Source: Herbaspirillum sp. DW155 (lineage in GTDB: Bacteria > Pseudomonadota > Gammaproteobacteria > Burkholderiales > Burkholderiaceae_D). From it: DNA of 64,000 nucleotides. The stretch is taken from assembly GCF_037076565.1 (NCBI RefSeq), contig NZ_AP029028.1:434001-498000 (forward strand), written 5' to 3'. Below, in pieces: positions 27,700 through 40,794 of the stretch. The first letter of the stretch is position 1; each line of letters opens with the position of its first letter. The notes under the pieces are model-generated. The model was not told where the DNA came from, made no database searches, and saw only the letters and a program-made list of their open reading frames with translations. A program made the position numbers and the translations under genes.

Positions 27700-28941
27700 T
27701 CAAGGCTTTGCGGCCTGCTGCGCGCTGCGATACAAGGACAGCGACAAGGCCACCCCACCGATAGCGGCAATGGCCGCGAACAGGAATACCTGCGCATACC
27801 CGAGCTGTCCTGCAATGGCACCGGCCAGCGGGCCCGTGATGCCCAGCGCCAGGTCGAGGAACACGGAGTACGCCGCCAGCGCCGCACCGCGATTGGCTGG
27901 CGATACCAGATTGACCGCTTCCACCCCCAGCGAGGGGAACACCAGCGCAAAGCCGAAACCGGCCAGGCCCGCACCCAGCAACGCCAGTGCGGGCGTGGTG
28001 GCGCTCCACAGCAGCAGCAGGCCGACGGCCTCGGTCAGGAAGCAGATCACGGCCACGCGATAGCCACCGAAGCGCGTAATCGAATCGGCAAACAGCAGGC
28101 GCGCCCCGACGAAGGCGCTGGAGAAGGCGGTCAGCGCGAAGGCCGCGCCGCTCCAGTGCAGGTCGGCGTAATACAGGGTGATGAAGGTGGCGATCGAACC
28201 AAAACCGATGGTGCCGAACGCCAGGCCCATGCCATAGGCGAAGACCTTGCGCAGCACCAGCTTGAAGGACAGCTGCTCGCCCTGCACCACCGGCGTGACC
28301 GGACCGCCGCGGGCCAGTACGTAACCCAGCACGGTCAGCAGCATGCCCGTCAGGCCGATCATGGCAAAGCCCAGCGAGCGGTCCAGCACCACGCCCAGCG
28401 GGGCGCCGATGGCCAGCGCGGCATAGGTGGCGATGCCGTTCCAGGAAATCATCTTGGCGGTGTTTTCCGAACCTACGCGGCCCACGCCCCACATGATGGC
28501 GCCGGTACCGACCAGGCTCTCGCCCAGGCCCAGCAAGCCGCGACTGGCAAACAGCAGCACCAGCGAGAGCAAGGGCAGCGGCTGCGCCAGCGCCGAGAGC
28601 AGCAGCATGCCGCCGCTGGCCGAGCACAGCAGCATGCCGCGCATGACGGTGTGCTTGGCACCCATGGTGTCGATCATGCGGCCGGCATTGGCGCGGCTGA
28701 CGAAGGTGGCGAAGTACTGCACGCTGATGCCCAGTCCGGCGATCACCGAGCTATAGCCCAGGTCCAGGTGGATGTAGCCCGGCAGCACCGCCATCGGGAT
28801 GCCGATGGCCAGATAGACCAGGAAGGTGAACAGGGCGGTGGCGATGATCTGCCGGGTCACCTTGACCGGCGTGAGCGGACGTGATGGGGCGCGCGGCACG
28901 GGCGTGCCGGATGAACTGGGACTACAGGAATCGTCGGACAT
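27700..28941 (-). CDS. MFS transporter, YhhS/YfcJ family
   Basis: A 413-residue twelve-helix major-facilitator protein. It closely follows E. coli YhhS: AIGIPMAVLPGYIH, ISVQYFATFVSR.NAGR, GLGESLVGTGAIMWGVGRVG, VISWNG-like MISWNGIATYAALAIGAPLGV, FGTIGFGSIATFITLYY and AAYSVFLDLALGITGPLAG. YhhS members are implicated in drug or small-molecule export, but no substrate is firmly known. The N-terminal 30 residues are Ser/Pro-rich and cytoplasmic. Start at 28941 (MSDDSCS) is the best fit, without a strong Shine-Dalgarno. Confidence 0.88.
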   Translation of the reverse strand: MSDDSCSPSSSGTPVPRAPSRPLTPVKVTRQIIATALFTFLVYLAIGIPMAVLPGYIHLDLGYSSVIAGLGISVQYFATFVSRANAGRMIDTMGAKHTVMRGMLLCSASGGMLLLSALAQPLPLLSLVLLFASRGLLGLGESLVGTGAIMWGVGRVGSENTAKMISWNGIATYAALAIGAPLGVVLDRSLGFAMIGLTGMLLTVLGYVLARGGPVTPVVQGEQLSFKLVLRKVFAYGMGLAFGTIGFGSIATFITLYYADLHWSGAAFALTAFSSAFVGARLLFADSITRFGGYRVAVICFLTEAVGLLLLWSATTPALALLGAGLAGFGFALVFPSLGVEAVNLVSPANRGAALAAYSVFLDLALGITGPLAGAIAGQLGYAQVFLFAAIAAIGGVALSLSLYRSAQQAAKP

Positions 28942-29146
28942 GGCGGGGAAATCGGAATGTGAAGCCGGAGTGCGAAACTGAACCGCAGGCCGGCATGGGA
29001 GGCCGCGCGCGCGGATGTGCACGTGAACAGCCAGACCGAATTTTACTCCCGCCCTAAAATTGCTGCAGGACAGCAAAAGATTTTTGCCTGTCAATTCAGC
29101 AACTTAGTCGTATTTGTGCGACGTAATGTTGCCCTAATGCTTCAAC

Positions 29147-29704
29147 TCAGCGCTCGCAACGCAGGGCCTCGACAGCCCGCTCGCGCACGGCCGGTGCATA
29201 GTCGGCGCCGAGGATTTCCGGTTCCAGCTCGGCCAGGTCGCGCTGCACGCCGGGTTCGCACCAGTGTCCGTTGAGGCGGGCCAGGGCGTTGAGCAGGTCA
29301 GGCGTGAGGCGGTCCAGCACCGGGCGCACCTGCAGGGCCAGGTCGGGCGGATTGGCGAAGGGCGGGCGTTGCTCGACGCGCCACTGGCGATGCAGGTCGC
29401 GCTGCACGATCTTGCCAGCCTCGAACTGGTCCTGGAAGAAGCGGCGCGTCCACGTGGCATCGAGGCCCAGTTTCTGCGCACGGGCGGATACGTCGTCCAG
29501 GATCACGCCTTCACGCGCCGGGTCATCGATGGGCGCATGCGAGTTCCACTTGCTGCGCGCCACCGGGGCCGCCACGTCCAGGCGGGCCTTTTGCAGCGTC
29601 AGCAATTGTTCGACGTCGCTGCGCGTGGCCGGTGGCGGCGTGGCGCAGGCGGTGAGCAGCAGGGCGATGAGAGCGGGGAGGGCGGCGGAAGGCAGGTGGC
29701 GCAT
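29147..29704 (-). CDS. Exported chorismate mutase (AroQ gamma type), probable lipoprotein
   Basis: Converts chorismate to prephenate, but outside the cytoplasm. 185 residues. A short signal peptide ends in the lipobox LLTAC (Cys20), so the mature protein is probably a lipid-anchored periplasmic enzyme. AroQ-type active-site pattern: R41 in QKARLDVA, K52 in VARSKW, D61/R64/E65 in PIDDPAREG, then E95 and Q101 in FEAGKIVQRDL. Substrate supply to the periplasm is unexplained, as for other AroQ gamma enzymes. Divergent from the helicase gene across 108 bases. Confidence 0.82.
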   Translation of the reverse strand: MRHLPSAALPALIALLLTACATPPPATRSDVEQLLTLQKARLDVAAPVARSKWNSHAPIDDPAREGVILDDVSARAQKLGLDATWTRRFFQDQFEAGKIVQRDLHRQWRVEQRPPFANPPDLALQVRPVLDRLTPDLLNALARLNGHWCEPGVQRDLAELEPEILGADYAPAVRERAVEALRCER

Positions 29705-29800
29705 GGGTGAAAGAGTCGTGGGCTGAAAACGGCTGTGGATAAATCAAAGCCCCCGCAGTATAGCGCTGCGCCTGCTCGCCCGGTCATGGCACGCGCCCTT

Positions 29801-29806
29801 TATAAT
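29801..29806 (+). promoter_or_regulatory. Consensus -10 box abutting the UvrD-family helicase start
   Basis: A perfect TATAAT lies 6 bases before the ATG at 29813, so transcription should begin at or within a base of the start codon. No Shine-Dalgarno is present. The -35 region (about 29778-29783) is weak. Suggests a leaderless messenger. Confidence 0.5.
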
Positions 29807-29812
29807 CGCGGG

Positions 29813-32092
<2,280 letters not shown>

Positions 32093-32111
32093 GCAAGTGC
32101 CGCAGAGAGCG

Positions 32112-33242
32112 TCAATAAAGCCCGTCCTCATCCCACAGGCGGGCGCGTTGACGTTTGGCATGCTTGAGCCACAGCTTGATGTGCTGGACATCGCCGAAGT
32201 CAGCCAGCTGGCTTCGCACATGCTGTCGCTCCTCTCGCATCACGGTCAGGTCCTTGTTCAGGTTGCGCACGATCATGGCTGGATTGACGCGCGCATGGGG
32301 TGAGAGGCCGAACGACTGTTTGAAGTGCATTTCGACATGACGAATTTCCTGATCGAGCTCGCCCAGTTGCTCCTTCAGGATCTGGTTGTAGTGGACCAGA
32401 CGTTCTTCGTGGATGCCGTTGAGGGCATGCTGATCGATGTGCTCCAGTTCGAGCTGTAGTTCGAGCAATCTGAGCAGATCGTTTTTCTCGTAGGCCTGAT
32501 TGACTTGCTGCATCAGCATGGTCTTGCGCTCACGCTCGCTGGCGTCGGGCTCGCGGTCAGGGTGCAAGGCGCTGGCGAGCTTGCGATAGACCTCGCGGAT
32601 GGACTTGCTCAATTCGGTGCGTTCGGCTTCCTTCTTTGTTTCTGCTGCCTGCTGGCGGGCCGACTTCTTGCGGCTGGCGCGCCTGGCTTCTTCCCGGGCC
32701 TGCTCGGCAGCGAGATATTGGCGCTCCTTTTCATCGAGGACGGCTTGCAGCTTTTCCATCATCTCCTCTGGCGAGGCGCCGTCGAGTTCGTCCCCCAGAT
32801 CCATATCCAGCGCTTCCTCCATCGCTTGCTTCATATCGTCGAGGTCGGCTCTTGCTTCGCCATCGTAGTCCGAGCCGCTGTGCTGGTTATAGATCAGTTT
32901 CAATTCGATATCGTCGGTATGGCGAAGCGTGGCGAAAGCCATATCGGCAATGATCTCCGAGAGCGTCACCCGCTCACCCTTGGTCAGCCCTTTTTGCGAC
33001 CAAGCTTCATGCAGGCGATGGATGGACTGGATGTGGAGTTCACGCAATTCCTGGTCTAGTGGAATGAATTGCTCTGCATACTTCTTATGAAAGTCCGAGG
33101 AGCTTTTGTCCCATTCCAGGAGTCGTGCGCGCCGTGTTTTGATCTTGGCGATGAGATCGTTGAAGCGTCGTTGCGCGGGCGACAGGGGGGCGCTCTGTTG
33201 CGAGTCGGAGATCGTGACAGCTTGTTCGGTGGATTTTTTCAT
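32112..33242 (-). CDS. J-domain protein with flanking coiled-coil regions
   Basis: A 376-residue soluble, highly charged protein. The J-domain signature IREVYRKLASALHPDRE is central: HPD at residues 227-229, followed by MLMQQVNQAYEKNDLLRLLEL. J domains bring DnaK (Hsp70) to substrates. Around it are long helical regions: an Ala/Glu/Arg-rich stretch (about 170-212), an acidic stretch (130-160), and a C-terminal helical part. There is no Gly/Phe-rich or zinc domain, so this is a specialised type III (class C) co-chaperone of unknown client. Downstream of the sugar kinase gene by 78 bases, but functional linkage is doubtful. Confidence 0.75.
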   Translation of the reverse strand: MKKSTEQAVTISDSQQSAPLSPAQRRFNDLIAKIKTRRARLLEWDKSSSDFHKKYAEQFIPLDQELRELHIQSIHRLHEAWSQKGLTKGERVTLSEIIADMAFATLRHTDDIELKLIYNQHSGSDYDGEARADLDDMKQAMEEALDMDLGDELDGASPEEMMEKLQAVLDEKERQYLAAEQAREEARRASRKKSARQQAAETKKEAERTELSKSIREVYRKLASALHPDREPDASERERKTMLMQQVNQAYEKNDLLRLLELQLELEHIDQHALNGIHEERLVHYNQILKEQLGELDQEIRHVEMHFKQSFGLSPHARVNPAMIVRNLNKDLTVMREERQHVRSQLADFGDVQHIKLWLKHAKRQRARLWDEDGLY

Positions 33243-33320
33243 GGACTGAGGGGACGGAGTGCATGCCGCATTCTAGGCAGTGGACGACGCGCCGACAAGC
33301 GCCGTCGCGCTCTTGCCGAT

Positions 33321-34226
33321 TCAGCCGTGTTCGATCATGGCCTGCACTTCGTCCCAGGTGGCGGCATAGGCACCGGCCTTGGAGGCCGCAATGGCCGCGC
33401 CGGCTGCCGCGCATTGCAGGTGGACCTGCGCCGGTGCCTCCGGCTGGCGCAGCTGGCTTGCGATCCAGCCGCCCATGGAGGCGTCGCCGCAGCCGACCGT
33501 ATCGACGACATCGACGCGATAGGCCGGCTGGTCGATGAACTGCTGCCCCTTGATCCACTGCATGCCCCTGGCACCCAGGGTGTAGAGGATCTCCGCCTGC
33601 GGGGCCAGCGATTGCAAGGTGGCCAGCGCATTGCCGTCACCGGGGAAGAGACGCTCCAGGTCTTCGTCGGACACCTTCACGTAATGCGACAGCGACAGCA
33701 ACTGCTGCAACAGGATGCGATAGGACGGGCTGTCCATGAGCTTGCGCCAGTTGGGATCGAAGGCGATCTTCTTGTTGCGCAGCGCGGCTTCCTGTGCGAT
33801 CTGCAAGAGGCGCGAGGCCAGCGGTTCGCGGGCCAGGCTGATGCAGCCGAAGTGCAGCACGCGGGCCTCGTCCATCCAGCCGGCCGGCAGGCGTTGCGGG
33901 TCGAAATGCAGGTCGGCGCTGTCGTCGCCGATGAAGAAATAATCGGGCGGCGTGGTCGAGGTCACCATGGCCAGCAGCGGTGCCTTGGCGTGCTGCTGGG
34001 TGAAGCGCATGTCCAGCCCGGCCGCTTCGGTGAGGGCGTACAGCTCGGCGCCGAAGACATCGGTGCTGACGCTGCCGGCATAGCCGGTGGGCACGCCCAG
34101 GCGGGCGGCGGCGCGCGCCACGTTCCAGCAGGCGCCGCCGGGAATGGCGCGCCACTGGCCGTCAGGCTGGCGGATGAAATCGGTCAGGGCTTCGCCGAAG
34201 ACGACGAATGCGGCGCTCTGGGTCAT
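33321..34226 (-). CDS. PfkB-family carbohydrate kinase, probable fructokinase
   Basis: A 301-residue ribokinase-fold sugar kinase. N-terminal VVFGEALTDFI and PGGACWNVARAAARLG (substrate site) and C-terminal DTVGCGDASMGGW, with catalytic D248, are clear. In the mtl operon of Pseudomonas fluorescens a fructokinase (MtlZ) phosphorylates fructose from mannitol oxidation; the same job is likely here. It is transcribed with the upstream SorC-type regulator gene (51 bases apart), divergent from the ABC transporter genes. Sugar specificity cannot be read from sequence. Confidence 0.85.
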   Translation of the reverse strand: MTQSAAFVVFGEALTDFIRQPDGQWRAIPGGACWNVARAAARLGVPTGYAGSVSTDVFGAELYALTEAAGLDMRFTQQHAKAPLLAMVTSTTPPDYFFIGDDSADLHFDPQRLPAGWMDEARVLHFGCISLAREPLASRLLQIAQEAALRNKKIAFDPNWRKLMDSPSYRILLQQLLSLSHYVKVSDEDLERLFPGDGNALATLQSLAPQAEILYTLGARGMQWIKGQQFIDQPAYRVDVVDTVGCGDASMGGWIASQLRQPEAPAQVHLQCAAAGAAIAASKAGAYAATWDEVQAMIEHG

Positions 34227-34277
34227 GCTGGTCTCCGTGGGTTTGTCGTTGTGTGAGGGAGGGAAGGCGTAATCGGT

Positions 34278-35240
34278 TCAATCCTGCAAGGCGTGGCGTG
34301 CGCAGGTTTCATCGGTGACCAGGCCGGTCAGCCAGCCGCCGCGCAGGGCTGCGCGCACGGCATCGGCCTTCTTGCTGCCGCCGGAAAAGGCGATCACCGG
34401 CCGCTGCGGCTGCTGTGCCAGCGGCGGCGTGGTCACACGGGCCGCCAGCGACGAGGGCAGCATGGCACCGTCGACGTCAAAGGCGTGGCAGATCATTTCA
34501 CCGATGGCACCCTGGCGCTGCAGGTCGGCCACTTCCTCATCGTCGATGAAACCGTCTTCGTGCATCGCACCCTGCAGGGCGATGGTGCCGATGCCGAGGA
34601 AGGTCACATCGGCGCGCTCGGCCAGGCCGGTCACGATCTTGTAGGCGCGGTGGTTGCACCATTGCTGGCGGTCGCGTTCGCTTTCGGCCACGCGCGGGGC
34701 GGGCAGCAGGTAGAAGCGCGCGCCCAGTTTTTCGGCCGCCTGCAGGGCTACATCGTAGCGGTTGGCCGAACCGTCGGAGGCGAAGGCGCCAATCATCGAG
34801 ACGATCTGGTGTTGCGGGCGCTCCAGTTCCGACAGGCGCTCGATGGCCGCCTTGAGCGTGCGGCCCGAGCCGACGTTGACCACCAGCGGTGCCTCCGAAC
34901 TGAGGTATTGCTCCATCACTTCGGCGCCGGCCACGGCCAGCATCTGCTGCACTTCCTGCGATTCGTTGGGATTGTCCGCACCGCCAGCGCCCGGCACTAC
35001 CCGGCAGACTTCCAGCCCGTAACGCTCCTGCAGGCCCTGCGCCAGTTCCAGGCAGGACGAGACCGGATGGGTGATCTGCACCCTGACCAGGTTGGCATCG
35101 GCCGCATAGGCCACCATGCGTTGCGCCATCTGGCGCGAGATACCTAGCCGTTCGGCGATTTCGTTCTGGGTGTTGCCGGCCACGTAGTACATCCACGCGG
35201 CGCGGGCGGCCAGGTCCAGTTTGGAGGCGCTGCTAGACAT
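34278..35240 (-). CDS. SorC/DeoR-type sugar-responsive transcriptional regulator
   Basis: A 320-residue regulator: N-terminal helix-turn-helix (NTQNEIAERLGISRQMAQRM, about residues 23-42) and a C-terminal sugar-phosphate-binding domain of the SorC type (VNVGSGRTLKAAIERL, FLGIGTIA, VIAFSGGSKKADAVRAAL). SorC proteins bind phosphorylated sugars or polyols and act as repressors or activators. Position divergent from the polyol transporter operon makes it the likely local regulator. The start at 35240 is 340 bases from the transporter gene, leaving room for operators. Confidence 0.88.
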   Translation of the reverse strand: MSSSASKLDLAARAAWMYYVAGNTQNEIAERLGISRQMAQRMVAYAADANLVRVQITHPVSSCLELAQGLQERYGLEVCRVVPGAGGADNPNESQEVQQMLAVAGAEVMEQYLSSEAPLVVNVGSGRTLKAAIERLSELERPQHQIVSMIGAFASDGSANRYDVALQAAEKLGARFYLLPAPRVAESERDRQQWCNHRAYKIVTGLAERADVTFLGIGTIALQGAMHEDGFIDDEEVADLQRQGAIGEMICHAFDVDGAMLPSSLAARVTTPPLAQQPQRPVIAFSGGSKKADAVRAALRGGWLTGLVTDETCARHALQD

Positions 35241-35580
35241 GTTCTCCTTGCCAGCCGGCCCGGCCGCGCTGGCGGGCGCGGGCTTGTGCTGTCCTTGAAA
35301 TTGATTGTGGTTGATTGTGGCTGATGGTCGTCAATCCCCGATGGGTCGACATTTTACGGCTTGTTGCCCACTTCATTATTGCCAAGCTTGGGCAATTGCT
35401 CAATCAAAAAGCAAATGCTTGACACAAATTCGAGAATCGATGAATATTTGCCCATAAAATAATATTTGCTCAAAAAGTCGTTCACGAAAACCGCCTTCCC
35501 CTGCATGTGTGCACGGGCCTCACCGGCCGTTGCCACCCAGGAAGAACGTGCAGGAGGGCACATAACATTCGGAGACCAGC
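35241..35580. promoter_or_regulatory. Divergent regulatory region of the polyol locus
   Basis: An AT-rich 340-bp gap between the regulator and transporter genes. It contains the dyad ATTGCC-AAGCTT-GGGCAAT (35378-35396) and further TTGCCC/TTGCTC half-sites at about 35364, 35395, 35448 and 35466, plausible SorC-type operators. TTGACA at 35419-35424 is a good -35; the matching -10 (GAATAT, 35442-35447) is poor, as in activator-dependent promoters. A tandem pair AATATTTGCYC occurs at 35443 and 35461. Confidence 0.55.
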
Positions 35581-36936
<1,356 letters not shown>

Positions 36937-37082
36937 GCGCTGTCTATCCCTGGCATGCATAGCGATGCATGCCCCCTGCGCGATGTGATCGGCATGCCTG
37001 CATGTCGATCTTCATCCGCGCCGTCCTCCCGGCCGCCCGCAATTTGTTGGCGCGGCGGCCGCACAGATATGCCGAGGCCGCC

Positions 37083-38057
37083 ATGTCCACGCTCCACTCC
37101 ACCCAGGTGTCGTCCACCTCACCGATGATGCAGAGTTCCTCCCAGCCCGCTGCGCGAACGCAGCGCAACAGTGCGCCGCGCAAGGAGCGCTTCAATCCCA
37201 TCCGCCTGATGCAGACGCCTTCGGTACTGATCCTGCTGGCCTGGATGATCGTACCGCTGGCGATGACCATCTATTTTTCGGTCAATCGCTACAACCTGAT
37301 GGCGCCCGACCAGACCGGTTTCGTCGGTCTGGAAAATTATGTCTTCCTGCTGCAGGACCCGGCCTTCTGGCCCTCCATCGGCAACACGGCGCTCCTGATC
37401 GGTTCGGTGCTGGCCATCAGCGTGATCGGCGGCACCCTGCTGGCGGTGCTGTTCGACCAGCCTTTCCGCGGACGCGGCATTGCGCGCCTGCTGGTCATCG
37501 GTCCCTTCTTCGTGATGCCGACGGTAGCCGCGCTGATCTGGAAGAACATGATCATGCATCCGGTCTACGGCATCCTCGCCTACGTGATGCGCCATCTCGG
37601 ACTGGAACCCATCGACTGGCTGGCCGAGTATCCGATGCTGTCGGTCATCATCATTGTCGCGTGGCAGTGGATTCCGTTCGCCTTCCTGATTCTGCTGACC
37701 GCGCTGCAGTCGCTCGATACCGACCAGAAGGAAGCCGCCCAGCTCGATGGCGCAGGGCCGGTGCGCATCTTCTTCTACATCGTGCTGCCGCACCTGAAGC
37801 GCGCCATCACGGTGGTCATCATGATCGAGACCATCTTCCTGCTGTCGGTGTTCGCTGAAATCTTCACGACCACGGCAGGCGGTCCCGGCACGGCCACCAC
37901 CAACCTGACCTTCCTGGTCTATTCGATTGGCCTGCAACAGTTCGATATCGGCATCGCGTCGGCGGGCGGCATCTTTGCGGTGGTGCTGGCCAACATCGTC
38001 TCGTTCTTCCTGGTGCGCATGCTGGCCAGGAACCTCAAGGGAGTCAACGAAAAATGA
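37083..38057 (+). CDS. Polyol ABC transporter permease (MtlF/SmoF-like)
   Basis: A 324-residue inner-membrane permease with about six helices; the first hydrophobic helix is SVLILLAWMIVPLAMTIYF. The EAA loop for ATPase coupling is KEAAQLDGAGPVRIFFYIVLP. A Ser/Thr-rich N-terminal tail of about 35 residues is cytoplasmic. The start at 37083 (MSTLHSTQ) is preferred; the frame extends to 36969 without support. It overlaps the second permease gene by 4 bases. Confidence 0.9.
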   Translation: MSTLHSTQVSSTSPMMQSSSQPAARTQRNSAPRKERFNPIRLMQTPSVLILLAWMIVPLAMTIYFSVNRYNLMAPDQTGFVGLENYVFLLQDPAFWPSIGNTALLIGSVLAISVIGGTLLAVLFDQPFRGRGIARLLVIGPFFVMPTVAALIWKNMIMHPVYGILAYVMRHLGLEPIDWLAEYPMLSVIIIVAWQWIPFAFLILLTALQSLDTDQKEAAQLDGAGPVRIFFYIVLPHLKRAITVVIMIETIFLLSVFAEIFTTTAGGPGTATTNLTFLVYSIGLQQFDIGIASAGGIFAVVLANIVSFFLVRMLARNLKGVNEK

Positions 38058-38869
38058 GCGATCCAAAGAAAAGCCCCCTGTGGGTGGCGCTGCTGGGCTG
38101 GGCCTGCGCCATCGTGCTGTTCTTCCCCATCTTCTGGGTGGCGGTGACGGCCTTCAAGACCGAATCCCAGGCCTATACGCCCTCGCTGATCTTCCTGCCG
38201 ACGCTGGACACCTTCCGCGAAGTCTTCAGTCGCAGCCATTACCTGGGCTATGTGCAGAATTCGCTGATCGTCTCGCTGGGCTCGACGCTGCTCTCATTGC
38301 TGTTGGCGGTGCCGGCTGCTTACTCGATGGCCTTCTTCCCGACCGGCCGCACGCAGAAGCTGCTGCTGTGGATGCTCTCCACCAAGATGATGCCGGCCGT
38401 GGGCGTGCTGATCCCCATCTATCTGCTGGCCAAGAACACCGGCATGCTCGATACGGTCACCGGCTTGACCATCATCTATACGCTCATCAACCTGCCCATC
38501 GCGGTGTGGATGGCCTTCACCTACTTCAATGACGTGCCCAAGGAAATCCTCGAAGCGGCGCGCATCGATGGCGCCAACGCCTGGCAGGAAATGCTGTACC
38601 TGCTGCTGCCCACCGCCATGCCGGGCCTGGCATCGACCGCCTTGCTGCTGATCATCCTGTCCTGGAACGAGGCCTTCTGGAGCCTGAACCTCACCAGCGT
38701 GAATGCCGCGCCGCTGACGGTCTTCATCGCTTCGTACTCCAATCCGGAAGGCCTGTTCTGGGCCAAGCTGTCGGCCGCGTCGCTGCTGGCGATCGCGCCC
38801 ATCATGGCGCTGGGCTGGCTGGCGCAGAAGCAGCTGGTGCGGGGCCTGACCTTCGGGGCGGTGAAGTGA
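38054..38869 (+). CDS. Polyol ABC transporter permease (MtlG/SmoG-like)
   Basis: A 271-residue partner permease, six helices, with the EAA motif LEAARIDGANAWQEMLYLLLP. Start ATG overlaps the previous stop (ATGA), which indicates coupled translation of the heterodimeric membrane component. Its own stop overlaps the next gene start in GTGATGA. Confidence 0.9.
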   Translation: MSDPKKSPLWVALLGWACAIVLFFPIFWVAVTAFKTESQAYTPSLIFLPTLDTFREVFSRSHYLGYVQNSLIVSLGSTLLSLLLAVPAAYSMAFFPTGRTQKLLLWMLSTKMMPAVGVLIPIYLLAKNTGMLDTVTGLTIIYTLINLPIAVWMAFTYFNDVPKEILEAARIDGANAWQEMLYLLLPTAMPGLASTALLLIILSWNEAFWSLNLTSVNAAPLTVFIASYSNPEGLFWAKLSAASLLAIAPIMALGWLAQKQLVRGLTFGAVK

Positions 38870-39594
38870 TGACGGCGCGGCCCGCGATTACCCATCTGAT
38901 CTGCGACTGCGACGGCGTGCTGCTCGACAGCGAAAGCATCGCCCTGCGCGTGTTGCATCGTGAACTTTTGCCGCTGCTGCCCGCCTGGAGCGGGGCCGAC
39001 GATGAAGCGCAGGAAGCGCAGCGCAGCCACGCCCTGCATAGCGCCATCGCCCATCGTCTCGGGATGTACACCGACATCCTGCTGGGCGAAGTCGATATGG
39101 AATTCGAACTGGGGCTGGATGCGGCCCAGGCCGAGCGCATCCACCAGACCGTGGCCCTGGCCTGCGGCGAGCAGGCGCAGCCGGTGCCGGGTATCGCCGA
39201 AGCCTTGCAGGCGATCCGCCTGCCGCGCGCAGTGGCCAGCAACAGCGACGTGCCGCGCATCGAAGCCGGTCTGCGCCGCTGCGGCCTGTATCCGCAATTC
39301 GCCGGCCGCATCTACAGCGGTCATGACGTGGCCCATCCCAAGCCGGCCCCGGATGTGTATCTCGCCGCCGCTGCCGGCTTCGGTGTCGATCCGGCGCGCT
39401 GCGTGGCGGTGGATGACAGCGTGACCGGCGTGCGCGCAGCCGTGGCGGCTGGCATGCATGTGCTGGGCTTCACCGGCGTGGCGCATGACCGCAAGGCGAT
39501 GGCGCGCAAGCTCAAGGACGCCGGCGCGCACCACGTCTTCGAGGACATGCAGCAGTTTCCGCAACTGGTGAGTGAATTGATCTGGCTGCGCTGA
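38866..39594 (+). CDS. HAD-family sugar phosphatase/phosphoglucomutase-like hydrolase
   Basis: A 242-residue haloacid dehalogenase superfamily hydrolase. Motif I DCDGVLLDSE (nucleophile and second Asp near residues 14-16), motif II SNSD, motif III HPKPAPDVY and motif IV VDDSVTG are all present. The cap domain between motifs I and II is helical (subclass I). Such genes sit inside polyol operons and may dephosphorylate polyol or sugar phosphates, possibly to relieve phosphate-sugar stress. Start is GTG 38866 or ATG 38869. Substrate unknown. Confidence 0.85.
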   Translation: MMTARPAITHLICDCDGVLLDSESIALRVLHRELLPLLPAWSGADDEAQEAQRSHALHSAIAHRLGMYTDILLGEVDMEFELGLDAAQAERIHQTVALACGEQAQPVPGIAEALQAIRLPRAVASNSDVPRIEAGLRRCGLYPQFAGRIYSGHDVAHPKPAPDVYLAAAAGFGVDPARCVAVDDSVTGVRAAVAAGMHVLGFTGVAHDRKAMARKLKDAGAHHVFEDMQQFPQLVSELIWLR

Positions 39595-39638
39595 GCAGGC
39601 AGCGCGCAGTCCCCCTACAAGAGAACGAGGAGAACCCC

Positions 39639-40757
<1,119 letters not shown>

Positions 40758-40794
40758 TTCCTCCGCATCTTCACCTCATCGACAAGGACCAGGC

